The notes below the pieces were generated by a model. The model had not been told where the DNA came from, made no database searches, and saw only the letters and a program-made list of their open reading frames with translations. From the NCBI GenBank assembly GCA_028023455.1, contig JAQFVV010006200.1:1435238-1499237 (forward strand): 64,000 nucleotides of DNA, in the 5' to 3' direction. The DNA is from Epiperipatus broadwayi (lineage: Eukaryota > Onychophora > Udeonychophora > Euonychophora > Peripatidae). Both the position numbers and the translations under genes were made by a program. Positions 1-11,962 of this stretch are shown here, in pieces (position 1 is the stretch's first letter; each line of letters opens with the position of its first letter).

Positions 1-1405
1 TGCTCAATTGCTGCTTTTTTCTATTGGCTATCTTTGTTGCAGTTTTTTAAAGTGTACCAGTTATTTTTCTATTAATTTCATTCAAATCTAAATCATGTTC
101 AAAATCTACTAATACTTAAAAACTATTTGCAAGTTCTAATTTAAATTCATTAGAATGTTTCTGAAGCTTAGGAATATCAACTATAATATTGTTCTTTTTA
201 ATAATTTTTGTCTCTCTAGTTTTGCATTAACATGTATCTTACATCTTATTAATCGATGATCACTTCCTGTGTTAAATTTATTAAGGACATTACAATCTTG
301 AAATATGTATTTTCTGTTAGTCAAAATATAATTAATTCTGTTGTACTTTTATTTGGATGCTTCCATGTCCATTTCATTTTTTAAAAAATTTCAAAATAAA
401 AAAAGAATTCATACTATAAAGTTTTTCTTTTTCTACAAACTCCACAAGTCTATGTTCTGTCTCATTTCTATTACCATAACCAAATTTATCTAAAGAACTT
501 TTATCCTTCATTTGTTTGCCAATTCTAGCATTAAAGTCTACCATAACAATTTTAAAAATGTTGTTTAGTCTGATTAAAAACCTTTTGTACATCCATATAA
601 AAATCTTTTACTACTTCATCACTACGAGAACTTGTTGGGGCATAAATCTGAATTATCTGCATTTGGTATCTCCTATTAAGTTGAATAACTAAACTTGCTA
701 TTCTGTCTGATATACTATCAATGTCCACAATGTTGTTGTTCTACTTTTTATTTATATTGAATCCTAGTCCACTTGAAAATCTAATATTTGTGACTTGTAG
801 AGGAATATGTCCACTTTTAAAATCAATTGTCTTTTCCCTTTTCTTCTAACTTCACCAAATCCAATAATATCCCATTCAACATGAGACAGTTGTTATTTCA
901 GTTCTTGCAATCTTCGTTTACTTGAAAGTGATCTGCAATTGTAAGTACCTAGGTAAAAAGTCATCATCAAATAGCAGCCTGGGTCTGCAATTAGGGGATT
1001 CTTATCACCCTCTGTCTTCAGCCACCAACTGCTATCCTGGTTGATGACTTTACAACCTCCTGGGAATAAGGGCCATGATTTAATTTTGTCTGTCATAATT
1101 GTGTATATCTATTAGAAAATTTTTTTCATTTCCACACACATCAGGCAACTGAGAAAATCATAGTACTTCTTGATCTTAAACTGAGAGATAAAAAACCCAA
1201 TAAACTCGTCACCCTGGGTAATGCATGTTGGTGAGTAGCCCATCCATGTTCGTATACTATATGACTAAACACATAGTAATAACAGCTGCAACTAAAAGAA
1301 CTCATGGAGTGGACAATATGGATTTGCCCTGCTTGGTTCCTTTAAGCTCTCCAAGAGGAATCAAAGGATCTCATTTCAGATAATAGCAAACTCCTTTCTG
1401 CAGCA
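1..1405 (-). mobile_element. RTE-like LINE remnant, 5' part with APE endonuclease
   Basis: Read on the minus strand, this is the 5' region and apurinic-like endonuclease domain of a non-LTR retrotransposon, cut off by the window edge. Seen: a frame over 1096-893 ends in TYNCRSLSSKRRLQELK, the usual start of the endonuclease (TYNxRTL...RLxEL). It is followed after one stop by DIIGFGEVRRKGK, where RTE proteins have the catalytic E of the 'SEVRRKG' block. A frame over 592-374 holds VDFNARIG and then FGYGNRNETEHRLVEF, matching the RTE pattern DFNAxxG...GxGxRNxxGxxLxxF. WTWKHPNK follows near 370. Known: these blocks belong to APE endonucleases that nick the target for target-primed reverse transcription. 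Several stops and frameshifts separate the blocks, so the copy is dead. The leader to about 1405 is assigned only because it is continuous; its true 5' end is unknown. Confidence 0.8.
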
Positions 1406-1809
1406 ATCATATATATATATATATGGATATTTTTGAATTATAAATTTAAAGGTATTGGTTAAAGAACTAGCCCAGCTGATGATAAGAAGAGAACTTAAAG
1501 AATTATGGTCATGTGTGATGGTATTACTTTTAATTAATAAGTTGGCAAAAAAACGTGTTGCTGTTGATTCATATTTCCCTTCCAGAAGGACTCTCGTTAT
1601 AGTTTATGACTACTTATAGAACTTTATTTATATTATGTTTCACATTTCTGTTTATTGTATTCAGAAGTTCAATTTCAATTAACAAAATGTTAATAAGTAT
1701 ATAATCTAATAGAGACGTCAAACTTACGAAAATTTGGATGGTTATTATGCCATGTAAGGATTCGTACACTAGCATGTTGAGAACAAAAACTAGATTTTAA
1801 TCAGTTTTT

Positions 1810-1916
1810 TTCCATATGTCATAGCATCAGCCGAGAGGCGAACCCGCAACAATCATCTGCAACCAACTGCTTGCTTGCAAGGCAGCTGCGCTGACCTCTT
1901 GGCTAACAAGTGTTGT
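1810..1916 (-). mobile_element. tRNA-Gly-derived SINE, copy 1, with 19-bp target duplication
   Basis: A diverged copy of the window's tRNA-derived SINE, inverted. On the minus strand it reads through a box-A-like region (AAGAGGTCAGCGCAGCTGCC) to a box B, GGTTCGCCTCT, and ends in GATGCTATGACATATGGAA. It is bounded by perfect 19-base direct repeats, TAGATTTTAATCAGTTTTT, at 1791-1809 and 1917-1935, which proves retroposition. A 10-20 base insertion between the anticodon region and box B distinguishes it from the plain tRNA layout. Confidence 0.85.
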
Positions 1917-1935
1917 TAGATTTTAATCAGTTTTT

Positions 1936-2459
1936 GAACATGATTATACATACACATCATATATTTATACATCTGTTAAAATCATTTAACCTTTGTGAAA
2001 CAATACTTTATTTTACTTCAAGTATAAGCTTTTCAGGCCAGCTAAGAATGTACTTAACGAACAAAAACCAGAGAATTAAAAATATCACCGCAGGAAAGCT
2101 CAGATTTTATTTCTTCAGTCTTTTATCCTTCAATCTTTTTTAAATAAAAAGAATCAAGACTTTTTTTTGTAAAGTTAAAAAAAAGTTTTATACAATGTAT
2201 TACATTTATAAGTGCTAAGTTTTCTTCGGAAAATAAACTTATTGGTCTAGGCCACGGGACATTATGAGCAAATATGTTTGATCATTTGCTTCTCTTTCAT
2301 AGCAATTTACTCAAGAATCTTGTATTTATATATGTAACTATTTTATTAAATCTAATTAATAACCTCTAATAATAATAATCTTATAATCTGACAGCTGAAC
2401 AAAGAATTCTTTAGTAATTTCTCATAGAGTAACAAATAAAAGAGAAGACATCAGTGGCA
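1936..2459. other. Unassigned A+T-rich DNA
   Basis: No coding frame, tRNA or repeat recognised. A 77-codon open frame at 1910-2143 starts inside the SINE flank and has no recognisable motif. Confidence 0.5.
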
Positions 2460-2640
2460 ATAATTTTTATAATTTTGTCTGGGCCAATTGATGAGTGTTG
2501 GTTCAGCATCAACTGTGCATCTTGGGTATCATAGATCTTTTTCACATGTCTTTGGTCATATGTTTATTACATCTCTCCACAAGGTATTAGAAGCAATAAA
2601 TGACATTGAATAGTTCACACATGATCATTATATGATTATT
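2460..2640 (+). repeat. Dispersed repeat family R2, copy 1
   Basis: Contains the family core 'ccaattgatgagtgttggttcagca', followed by 'catcttggg' and a 'tttttcacatgtctttggtcatatg' stretch, then 'ctccacaaggt'. The same order recurs at 4255-4400 and 4665-4880, and a weaker copy lies at 19295-19400. The first half resembles family R1 (42.0, 48.5, 51.6 kb), so R1 and R2 probably share a module. Confidence 0.6.
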
Positions 2641-2990
2641 CCTTGCAAAATCACAATTTACATCAATAATTAAAAAATTAAAGAGCAAATTTTGTTTAAC
2701 TATGTATGATTGATCAAATCACGTGACTAAAATATACAAAATATAAAAAATGGGAGAAACAAATAACTTATAACAAATGGCTTATAACTTCTAAAATAAG
2801 TGCTGAATAAACATAGAAACAACTACTGAAGCATATTAATACTATATAATTAATAAAAAATTAATAAATCAGATTTTTATCTTACCAAAGCAGGTACTGT
2901 TGCATGCATTTTGTAAGAATAATTTAATCTCACAACATCCTGCTTAAATATTAGGTAAATTGATCATACTAAGCTTACAATTTCGAAAAA

Positions 2991-3132
2991 TTAAAAGCTT
3001 ATTAAATATGAATTATATTATAATATATGCCCATAGAAGATGTAAAAATAACAAAATTGATCAATTTTACATTATTTCTACATGTGCTTATGGGCATATA
3101 TTGCAATATAATTCATATTTAATAAGCTTTTA
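2991..3132. repeat. Hairpin with ~70-bp arms
   Basis: The left arm begins ttaaaagcttattaaatatg and the right arm ends catatttaataagctttta. The arms stay complementary for about 70 bases each, with a few mismatches, and meet at attga/tcaat near 3060. There is practically no loop. It has the form of a fold-back MITE; no clear target duplication was found. Confidence 0.8.
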
Positions 3133-3244
3133 GTGATTTTGTAATGAATGGTCATATTGTGACCATGCGTGGATTGTTCAATGTCATTTATTACTTGGAA
3201 GTGTGTGTTTTTGGGTAGTCCTTAAAATTCAAAATGGTGGTAAG

Positions 3245-3425
3245 TGCATTCTAAATTAGTACCAATCACTCCCTACCTTGGGTGAGAGTGATAATCTCTA
3301 ATCTAATAAATGACTAATTAAATTATTAATATACTTTCATTATGTGATTTGTGTAAAAGTTGTGATGGCAGCATGTTGGGCAGTTATCAATTAAACTTTT
3401 AATAATTTGTTTTTGCGATGCTATA
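3245..3425 (+). repeat. R2-associated repeat, copy 1
   Basis: The segment 'taatctaataaatgactaattaaa...aatatactttcatta...gttatcaattaaact' is repeated in the same orientation at 4460-4570. This makes 2.46-4.57 kb an ordered patchwork of duplicated modules. Confidence 0.6.
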
Positions 3426-3429
3426 TTGC

Positions 3430-3770
3430 AGAGGCTTTTACTATATGGTAAAACTGAACTGAATTCAAACCCATATAGCTATCTGGTTTGAAAAGCTGGA
3501 TTTGAAGACATTTACATGTCTGAAAAGTTCAGACTTTCAAATTGATAGAAATGTGTTTAATAAGCGCTGACTTTTGAGTTAGTATTTTGGATCTAGTTTC
3601 TAGAGTCCCAGTCCTCCACTGAGGTGAGCCATAAGCTTGAAACCAATTGGTCTGGGGATAGGGACTTAGCGATAAAGATTTTGAATTCTTTCTCTTTCCG
3701 CACTTATAAAAATAAAGCTTGTTTAGAGCTATTGGTAAACTCCATCTAATGATCATTTAAATGCAAGCTT
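3430..3770 (+). repeat. Dispersed repeat family R3, copy 1
   Basis: Begins 'gaggcttttactatatggta' and runs through 'gctggatttgaagacattta', 'ctgaaaagttcagactttca', 'ctagagtcccag' and 'ccactgaggtgagccataag'. Copy 2 follows in tandem at 3835. An inverted relative lies at 27300-27560, and the arms of the large palindrome at 55.3-56.2 kb carry the same order of motifs. The 75-codon minus-strand frame across it is a by-product of the repeat. Confidence 0.75.
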
Positions 3771-3834
3771 AAAAGCAAGTTATGAAATTTATGACTTGTT
3801 TTATTAATTATTATAAGTGTACCTTTGAAGGCTT

Positions 3835-4149
3835 TTGCAATGCCTTATTGCAGAGGCTTTTACTATATGGTGAAACTGAGCTGGATTTAGACCCATATAG
3901 CTATCTTTTGAAAAGGTGGATTTGAAGACATTTATGTGTCTGAAAAGTTCAGACTTTCAAATTGATAAAAATGTGTTTTATAAGTGCTGACTTTTGAGTT
4001 AGTATTTTGGATCTAGTTTCTAGAGTCCCAGCCCTCCACTGAGATGAGCCATAAGGTAGGCACTTAACGATAGAGATTTTGAATTATTTCTCTTTTGGCA
4101 CTTATAAAAATAAAGCTTGTTTAGAGCTATTGGTAAGCTCCATCTAGTG

Positions 4150-4151
<2 letters not shown>
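3835..4151 (+). repeat. Dispersed repeat family R3, copy 2 (tandem)
   Basis: Near-identical to 3430-3770 apart from an internal deletion after 'gccataag'. It ends abruptly at the long (AT)n array. Confidence 0.75.

Positions 4152-4242
<91 letters not shown>
4152..4242. repeat. (AT)n microsatellite, about 90 bp
   Basis: An uninterrupted AT dinucleotide run between the R3 copy and an R2 copy. Confidence 0.97.
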
Positions 4243-4244
<2 letters not shown>

Positions 4245-4249
4245 AACAA

Positions 4250-4570
4250 TGATAAAGAATTGTGTAAGACATTGTGGTCTTGGTCAATTGATGAGTTCTG
4301 AATCAGTAGAAAATATGCATCTTAGGGATCAGATTTTTTTCACATGTCTCATCTTATTTTTATGATTATACTCCTCCACAAAATGTTAAAAGTGAATAGA
4401 AACAGTCCTGACCTTGCATAAGATAGATGAAAATTACATTACTGAAATATTATTTGGATAATCTTTAGTCTAATGAATGACTAATTAAAATTATTAATAT
4501 ACTTTCATTAAATGATTTTTGTCAAGGTTGTGAAGCCAGCACATTTAATGCTTATCAATTAAACTGTAGT
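4250..4570 (+). repeat. R2 repeat, copy 2
   Basis: Repeats the order of 2460-2640 ('ggtcaattgatgagttctg', 'catcttagg', 'tttttttcacatgtc', 'ctccacaaaatgtt'). It continues into the module seen at 3245-3425. Confidence 0.65.
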
Positions 4571-4655
4571 AATCTATCTGTCTGTCTGTCCATCCATCCA
4601 TCAATCAATCCATCTATCTACCCATCCATCTATCTATCTATCTATCTATCTATAC
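4571..4655. repeat. Compound tetranucleotide microsatellite (CTGT/CCAT/CTAT)
   Basis: Runs of ctgt, ccat, caat and ctat tetramers in succession. Confidence 0.95.
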
Positions 4656-4659
4656 TGAA

Positions 4660-4880
4660 CAATTATAGAGATATGTATAAGAGATTATGATCAGATGGCC
4701 AACTGAAGAGTACTGGTTCAGCATAAAATTTGCATCTTGAGAATCATAAGATATTTTTCATATGTATTTGTCATATGTTTATGATTACATCCTTCCACAA
4801 GATGTTAAAAGTGATTAAAATCTAGTCTCCACCTTGCAGGATAATGGTGTAGTGAAATTACATTACTGAAATATTATTCT
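4660..4880 (+). repeat. R2 repeat, copy 3
   Basis: Shares 'ggccaactgaagagtactgg', 'ttcagcataaaatttgcatc', 'catatgtttatgattacatc' and 'ttccacaagatgttaaaagt' with copies 1 and 2. Confidence 0.65.
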
Positions 4881-5950
4881 TTTTTTTTTTTGTTTTATTG
4901 TCTAACTAAAGTGCTTATTAAATGATCAATAATAAAATGACAAAATTGATGGATTAAGGGTTTTATCTGAAAAAAAGAAAGAATAGTAACAAAATTAAGA
5001 TTGTTGGGAAATAGTGAGCTAACATTACAAAAATCCAAGTTCCATCAAATTCAAATCTTAAAAGTCATGAATGTACACAAACTTATATAACAGGAATTTC
5101 TCCAATTATAATATAAATTACATGTTATGAAAATTTTTGGAATTTACATATTAACAGCATCTTTGATACATAAATTTTGATATGTTATATTGAGCATATA
5201 TATATAACAATAAATATACACCTGGGTCTCATTTTATGTGGTAGATAGGTTCCTCAGAAAATGTGCACAAAAGAAATCGCACAAAAATAGACGTAACTTA
5301 CCTTGAAAAATGGGGGATACGGACTGTAATTTTCCAAAAATCACATAAAAGCAAAGCAACAATGTAAAATTACTTTAAAATTTACATAAAAAAAAAAAAA
5401 AATAAAATATGACTAATAAAAAATTTCAAATTTGAAAAAAACTGATACAAGACAAACTTTTTTTACTTTTTTTATTAACTACAGCATTTACTTTTATTCA
5501 AAACAATATATTTTTATGTGTAATTTACATTTTTTTCATACATGTGCAGTATTTTAATTATTATTGCTATTTGAGACATCAAATTTGTCATGATGTGATG
5601 TGATGTGAGGTACTGTAGCTTCTCCTTAAATGAAGTCAAGAGGAAATACAACTAAAATGTTTTCCAATCGCTATTGATCCTTCCCATTTCACTAAGCGAT
5701 CTAAAATTGAAATTTTGTTTCCAAAGAAATTCATTTTCTTGGATGTTTTTTTTCTCTTCATTAGAGTAAACTAAAAGTTTAAGAGCTATTATGGGTTAAT
5801 AGAAAAAATTTGTTTAGCCTTAGAAATATCAGTTAGTAATTGCTGATTTTCTGGCAACATCAAAGATAAAGTTTTCTCTGTTTGCATGAATATGATCTCT
5901 TAATTTCCATTTTTTACCAAATTAAAAATCCATGAAAAAATATAATTCAA
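4881..5950. other. Unassigned A+T-rich DNA
   Basis: No gene seen. A slightly more complex patch at about 5221-5345 (around 'ggttcctcagaaaatgtgca') looks like a fragment of a dispersed repeat, but there is no second copy in this window. Confidence 0.5.
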
Positions 5951-5959
5951 CATATATAT

Positions 5960-6400
5960 ATATATATGGTAACTGGACTGACCTACCAACCCATCACTTG
6001 GTTGATTTTATTTCCTGATGGGCATATTGCAGGATGGAAACAAAAATTAGCATTACCCAAGGTTTTTTTTACCCCCCCAAAAAAAATTTTTGCTCACCAG
6101 AGGATGTAGCATTAAAGAGACTGGAAACATCTAAAAAATTGTTTGTTTGGTTTCCCAAATGGCACCACAAGAGCTCCAGATTACCACAACCTTACTTACT
6201 TATTCAAATCTGGTTATGCTGAACATAGCTCAGGACGCATGATATTCTTGTGAACAAATGCAATAAATGATGAGTTATGTGAAATGAAACTGACTAGATA
6301 GATTAGTTTTAGATAACAATGATTTATTTATTTAACAACAAAAGTTATTGATGATTCATTTTTGGATTTACATTTTCCTGTATGCGCATATATTCCTAGA
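5960..6400 (+). repeat. Repeat element R6, copy A (precedes tandem arrays)
   Basis: Follows a short (TA)n and begins ggtaactggactgacctacc. It shares with 21043-21440 the motifs 'ctgatgggcatattgcagga', 'cagaggatgtag', 'agactggaaacatctaaa', 'ggtttcccaaa', 'catagctcaggacgcatgat', and 'tctcatgaacaaatg' (here as 'tcttgtgaacaaatg'). Both copies run directly into minisatellite arrays. The 62-codon open frame at 6034-6222 lies inside and shows no recognised domain. Class unknown; it could be the leading part of a Helitron-like or other array-bearing element. Confidence 0.75.
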
Positions 6401-6484
6401 CCATTTTGATTTACATTTAATCATTCTTTTACTAACCAGCAATGATTAGTGCAATAAGTCCTTCAACTATAAGTTCTGTACAAA

Positions 6485-6895
6485 ATATTCATCTTTGATT
6501 TTGGTATATGGATGTAGGTTCAAGTCATTCATTTATTTAACTCATCTTTGATCCAGGCGTATGAATGTAGATTTATATCATTCACTTATATCAAAATATT
6601 AATTATCTAATTCATGTTTGTAGATTTAAAACATTCATTTATTTAACTCTTCCTTGATCCAGGTGTATGGATGTAGACCTAAATCACTCATGTATTCAAA
6701 ATTTTAACCCTAATTCAGGTTTGTAGATTTAAGTCATTCATTTATTTAACTCTTTCTTGATGCAGGTGTATGGATGTAGACCTAAGTCACTCATATATTC
6801 AAAATATTAATTATCTAATTCAGGTTTGTAGATTTGAGTCATTCATTTACTTAATTCATCTTTGATCCAGATATATGGATGTCAATTTATGTCTC
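6485..6895 (+). repeat. Minisatellite array, ~104-bp period, about four units
   Basis: The landmark 'ttgatccaggtgtatgga' recurs near 6549, 6653, 6758 and 6862, a spacing of 104-105 bases. A further half-period occurrence lies near 6495. Units also carry 'gtcattcatttatttaactc'. Confidence 0.85.
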
Positions 6896-6929
6896 TCATG
6901 TACTTTAAAGATTAATCCTTGTAGATAGA

Positions 6930-7260
6930 TGCATATTGGACTAGGAGCATATGCAATTAATTTTTTATATCGAAGCATTTTCAATCTATGGACTATAAAA
7001 GTATATTTAATCCCTGTGCATATTTGAAGTAGAAATACTTTCAATTTAATTTTTATATAGAAGAATTTTTAATCTGTGGATTATAAAAGTATATTTAATC
7101 CCTGTGCATATTTGAAGTAGAAACATATTCAATTTCATTTTTACATATAATCATTTTTAATCTGTGGATTATAAAGATCTATTTAATCCCTGTGCATATT
7201 TGAAGTAGAAGCATATTCAATTTAATTTTTTTATAGAAGCATTACAAATTCTGTGTTATA
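6930..7260 (+). repeat. Minisatellite array, 88-bp period, 3-4 units
   Basis: The landmark 'tatttgaagtagaa' begins at 7021, 7109 and 7197, exactly 88 bases apart. Each is preceded by 'tttaatccctgtgca'. It follows the 104-bp array directly. Confidence 0.9.
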
Positions 7261-9240
7261 TAAATACATCTTTAATTTAACTCACATATTATGTTTTCCA
7301 TTTATTTTTAAATCAATATTCTTAAGTTCTTAAAATCAGTATAATTATTATTATTTAGAAATATTATTTCCTTATGTTCTATTTAATAAATCAATCATTT
7401 GAAAATTGCATTTTATTTTATATGTTAATTATTTCAATAAATGCTTTTTCAAAAAGTATACTTAAATATTATAAATGTATCTAAATTTTCCTTACCTTGA
7501 CATTTAAATCTTCACATCAAGAAGGGGTTTACTTGGAATGAATGGCACACTGAATTATTTACTTCAGCATATTTTCTGATTCCTGGGCTTCACGTGATTG
7601 GAGAGAAAGAGAAGAACTTCTTTCAGCCACTCATTCTGGAGTTTTCCAAATTAATAATACACTTTTCCATTATTCAATTATCCAGTAACTATAAGTTTTT
7701 CTTCTGTTGATAATAACTGTGGTTTCCAACTTGGCTATTTTAGAATTCCAAACAGTAATAAATTGCATGGCAATGACTACAATTTTCAACAGGTCTCACT
7801 CTTAACCATCTTAATAACTGATTGTACTGTAGCTGTAACTGACATCTAATTAAGCTGCTTCTTTTATCTCTTCTGCTTTCCTTGTTTTTTCATCCCCCAA
7901 CATGTTTTTAAAAAACACATGGAAATCTGAAACCATATATCTCTAAACTAAATCATATCTGTAATATTTTAAATTGAACATTTATCAATTAATGATAAAG
8001 ATTTATTAATTAAATGCATCTTTTATATTTTCTTTATTTTACATTTTTTTATTTGCTTTTATAACACAATTGGAAAAGTGACTTTAATTCATGGTCACTT
8101 GCTTCTTTATTTAAATTTTTATTTACTGAACCATGTCAGTTTTATTTTTAGTTTAAACTACTTTTAACTGGGGGGGGGGGGGCAGAAATCTTTAAAATAT
8201 ATATATGAAACAATATGTCTCTTTCAATATATATCATAATACATATATGATGGTGATGTAAAAAATTTAAAACATGCAATATATTAAATATGCTATTCAG
8301 TCATCAGTTTAAAAGTACTGATATCTACATATATGCAAAAACAGTTATTTTAAAATTAATGCAGCTTTGAGTTTGATGAAACCAATTTTTTGTATTAGTA
8401 ATACATTTTAATTCCTGACCACTTTTACAATTATATAAGTTCTTAGTTCACTTTACTTAACTATTAAAATAGATTTATTTAAAATACAATGGCAAACCAT
8501 CATTCTGAATCACCTTCATCCTTAATGAAAGCTGCATCATATTACATTCATGCATTTATTTTATGAACCATATGTTGATACTTATTGGATGCCTCTACTG
8601 TTTTTGTCAGTTTGCATTGAGTATAATCTAATCTTAATATTTTTTAAAACAAACTCCATATTATTTTTAATGCTTTTAATTGTCATATAAACTTGGATAG
8701 TTTGATGCAATGGTAAAATGGCTGATTTGCATTAATGATCCACAAGTCACAACTCAATTATTTTACTTTCCAGTGCTTAGATATATATGATCTTCTGAAT
8801 AATAAAGCATTTAATTATTTATTTTTATTATTGTTAATTGCATTTCATCTAGTTAGCTCATGTCTTCTGAATTTAATTTTAATAAAATACAATTAAAATT
8901 TACTTCTGAGGAAGACTGCTAATTAATTGAAATATAGGAGACAATTAAAAGACATTGAAAATAATAGACTCTAAGATTGGATTTTTTTTAAAAAAAAAAA
9001 AAGAAGAATTTTACTCTTCATATAAGACAACTGAAAATATATATTTAATGACTAATATTGGATGACTTTTACCAATAAACTGGTTACTTAAAAAAAATTT
9101 AAACTTAATTAAAAAACACTTAGCTAACTTTAAAAAATGTTTAAATTCTATTTAGATTTGAATCCAAGGTCGACGACATAGCAGGCAAATACACTAATAA
9201 CAATGCAATGAAGCATTATCTAATTTTAGTCAGTGGCATC
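7261..9240. other. Unassigned A+T-rich DNA
   Basis: No gene recognised. It holds a 12-base G run near 8170, short AT runs and a possible 3' edge of the R6/array element around 7490-7650. Nothing else can be supported. Confidence 0.5.
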
Positions 9241-9249
9241 TTAAAGTCA

Positions 9250-10975
9250 CCAAACAAATAATAATGTTTCACCTAACCTAATTTCTGTTTGAACCACCAT
9301 CATTACTTTCAACCATTATTGATCTACTGCAGTATGAAGTTCTCTCCAAGCTTTCCAATTTCTAATCTATCCTGTCCACATAACATCAGCAAACTTTTTT
9401 ATTTTATCTATTCATATCATGTGTGGTTTCTTTCTAGGTCTTTTAAATTCCTTTGGGATATGGTTTAAAATTTTAACTGTCCATCCATTATCATCTCTGC
9501 TAGCAATATATTCAGCTCAGTCTCTCAAATATTTCACTGATATCAGCAATACTGTTAGTACTCTCATCCATATTTTTAGTTTTTAATCCCTTTTTGTTAC
9601 TCCTAATATACATCTCTCAATACTTTGCTGAATGGTTTGAAGTTCATATATTGCTTTTCTATTAATTATCCAAGTCTCAGACCTTTATATAAAAGCTAGT
9701 AAAATAGATTTATTAAAAATCTTTCTTTTCAAATACATAGGCATATTTACACCAAAACACTCTATCCAAATTTAATTCTAACACTAACTTCAAACATTAT
9801 ATTTCCATCTATTTTTGTAGCTGTTAACCTCTTGTACTTTATCATTATCAATCTTTATTTCCTTCTTCTGAAAACATCCACTGAAAATTACGTTATTATC
9901 TTTCTTTCATTTGACTAATTTTGCAACATTTCCTTAAGTTCTGAAACAACCACATCATTTGAAAAATCCAGATAAATAATCATTTACTTTTCCATTCTTA
10001 TCTTCCTATTTTAATCCACAAAATACTTCCTATAAAACTATTAAAAATAGTTTTGGAGATAATCCCGTCATTCATCCATCTCAGTTTTAATCTTCTTGCT
10101 ACTACCATGTACTAAAAAATGATAATATCATGAGTACTTTAAACACTGAAGAAATACTTATAGAATAAATGCCTTTTCATAATCTATAAATTCAAAGCAT
10201 AGTAGCAACTCAAATTCATTAACCCTTTTTATAACTTCTCTCAATATTTTGAAGTGATCCACCATGCTAAACCCATTTTTTTAAAATCAGCTTATCCTTT
10301 TGGTTAGTTAAAATCTAAAGTTCACTGACGATGTGTTGTAAATTATCTTTATAAAAATTTTGTATAGAACTAATAAAAAACTGAAAGGTCTGTAATTTTG
10401 AATAACTTCTTCATCATCTTTCTTAAATATCAACATCATTACTGCATTCTTTCAAACATCTGATACTTCTTAATCATTTAGACATTTCTTATATATTTTT
10501 ACAAACAACTTTTCTATTTCTACAACTGTTTCTTTTAAAATACTGATTATAATTCTATCATTTCCTGGAGTTTTCCTATTTTTCAGAGATTTAATTGCAT
10601 ATCTCATTTCTTTATTTAAATGCTGGGAAATTCAGAAAATGTAGTAATTATAGGGGAAACTTCATTTTCTTATTCTTTAATGCTATATAATTCTTTATAG
10701 AATTATTCCACATATATTAGATATAAATCTCTACTTAATAAAAGTTCCATCTTTTCTTCTTATTGTAGAAATAAGCGTCCTACCACTATCAAGTTGTTAT
10801 TTTTCTCTTTTGAGATTTATTCATTTCTATTACCATTTCTTGGGCATTAACAATTATATTTTCTTATATCATTCTAAACTCTTTTTCTTATCATTTCCAA
10901 AACTTTAAATATTCAGTTTGTCTTATGAATTATTTATATATTTTTTTATACTCCTTTTCTTCATAATTGTTTTAT
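9250..10975 (-). mobile_element. RTE-like LINE remnant: reverse transcriptase and C-terminus
   Basis: On the minus strand this is the reverse-transcriptase half of an RTE-like LINE, with frequent frame changes and stops. In order from 10975 down: a linker with TIRRKDGTFIKSRDLYL near 10740; KNRKTPGNDRI near 10590, the RT fingers block; MMLIFKKDDEEVIQNYRPFS near 10420; a 'DYEKAF' block near 10180; FSNDVVVSELKEM near 9960, standing where the catalytic FADDVV is expected; then SILLAFI*RSETWIINRKAI, QQSIERCILGVTKK and the 'RDRWxxLxEAF'-like tail toward 9300. Known: the blocks catalyse cDNA synthesis on the nicked target. Both lost aspartates of the active-site box and the stops mark it as long dead. 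It ends just before the plus-strand LINE. The window-end copy at 63.5-64 kb is the same lineage. Confidence 0.85.
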
Positions 10976-11215
10976 GCCATTAACTCTTTATAGTGTTAAA
11001 TATAAGTCACCTCATATTTTATTTTATAACAAGTTTAATAGATGGTGCTTCACTAATTTATGTGTAAACATGATAAAAGAGATAAAAAAGTGGTTTCTAA
11101 GTGTAGATAGCTTAAATAGAAAATCAAAAGAAATGGAGCAAAATATAGTTCAGGAAGATAGGAGAGAGTAAGTTTTTAGGGGAGTGACAAGAGATATGGA
11201 TAAAAAATATGCAGT

Positions 11216-11862
11216 GTGATGAAGATGGTTAGCCAAAGAATAAGTAAGATAGGAGCAGAGGTAAAAAATGTAGAAGCAAATTTAAAATCATTAGAGATGA
11301 AGTGTGAGCAGATAAAAAAATTATTGAATAGGAATAATAAGGAAGGAGTAGATAAGGAAGTCCAGAAGGTGGAAGAGAATGTTTTGGACGAAAATAGGAA
11401 AAGTAAACTATGAGACAGTATTGATAGGAGATTCATTAATTAGAGAATTAGGAGATTTAATTGCAAGGGAAATAGAAACAGGTATGTAAAAATAGGTCTG
11501 CCTGGAGCTAGGTAAAGAAACAAGGTAGTAGAGATGTGTATGTTATAATAGGGACAAATAATTTGTCAGAGCCATCGGAGAGAGTAATGAATGAGTACAC
11601 AGAATTGATTATAAATTTGAGTAAAATTAAAGTAAGAGTAGGAAGAGTTGGATTTTTACCAAGATTTGACAATAGGTAAAACATGTTCTATAAATGAGAG
11701 ATTGAAAAATTGTGTGAAAAAAATGATGTTATGTTTGTGGATGTGTGAGATTTTTTATTAGTAAGAAGGAGTTTATAGTGATGATAGATTGCACTTAGAA
11801 AAACAAGGAAGTGATGCATTAGGCAGTTTGATTTATAAAGAATATAGTTTGGGAAAATTATA
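11216..11862 (+). pseudogene. LINE ORF1: coiled coil plus SGNH/GDSL-like domain (broken)
   Basis: ORF1 of the LINE. A lysine/glutamate-rich, helix-forming frame (11216-11413, 65 codons, with spaced L/V/I residues such as VEANLKSLEMKCEQIKKLL) is probably a coiled coil. A +1 shift then leads into ETVLIGDSLIREL from 11409, with the GDS block I at 11427-11435. Further on is DVYVIIGTNNLSE, with GTNN (block III) at 11551-11562. Last comes YSDDRLHLEKQG at 11774-11809, the D-x-x-H block V that supplies the catalytic Asp and His. Known: this esterase-like fold occurs in ORF1 of CR1/L2 LINEs, where it is thought to act with RNA or lipid in the RNP; its exact role is unsettled. Stops after ETGM and after PRFDNR, plus the shift, mean no full protein is made. 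Confidence 0.8.
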
Positions 11863-11962
11863 AAGAGGATGGAGTTTGAATTGCTGTGTTATCAGAAAGA
11901 GAAAAAAAGGATAGGATGTAAGAAATAAACCAAGGGAAGCTGACTTAGAAATAAATGTAGAT

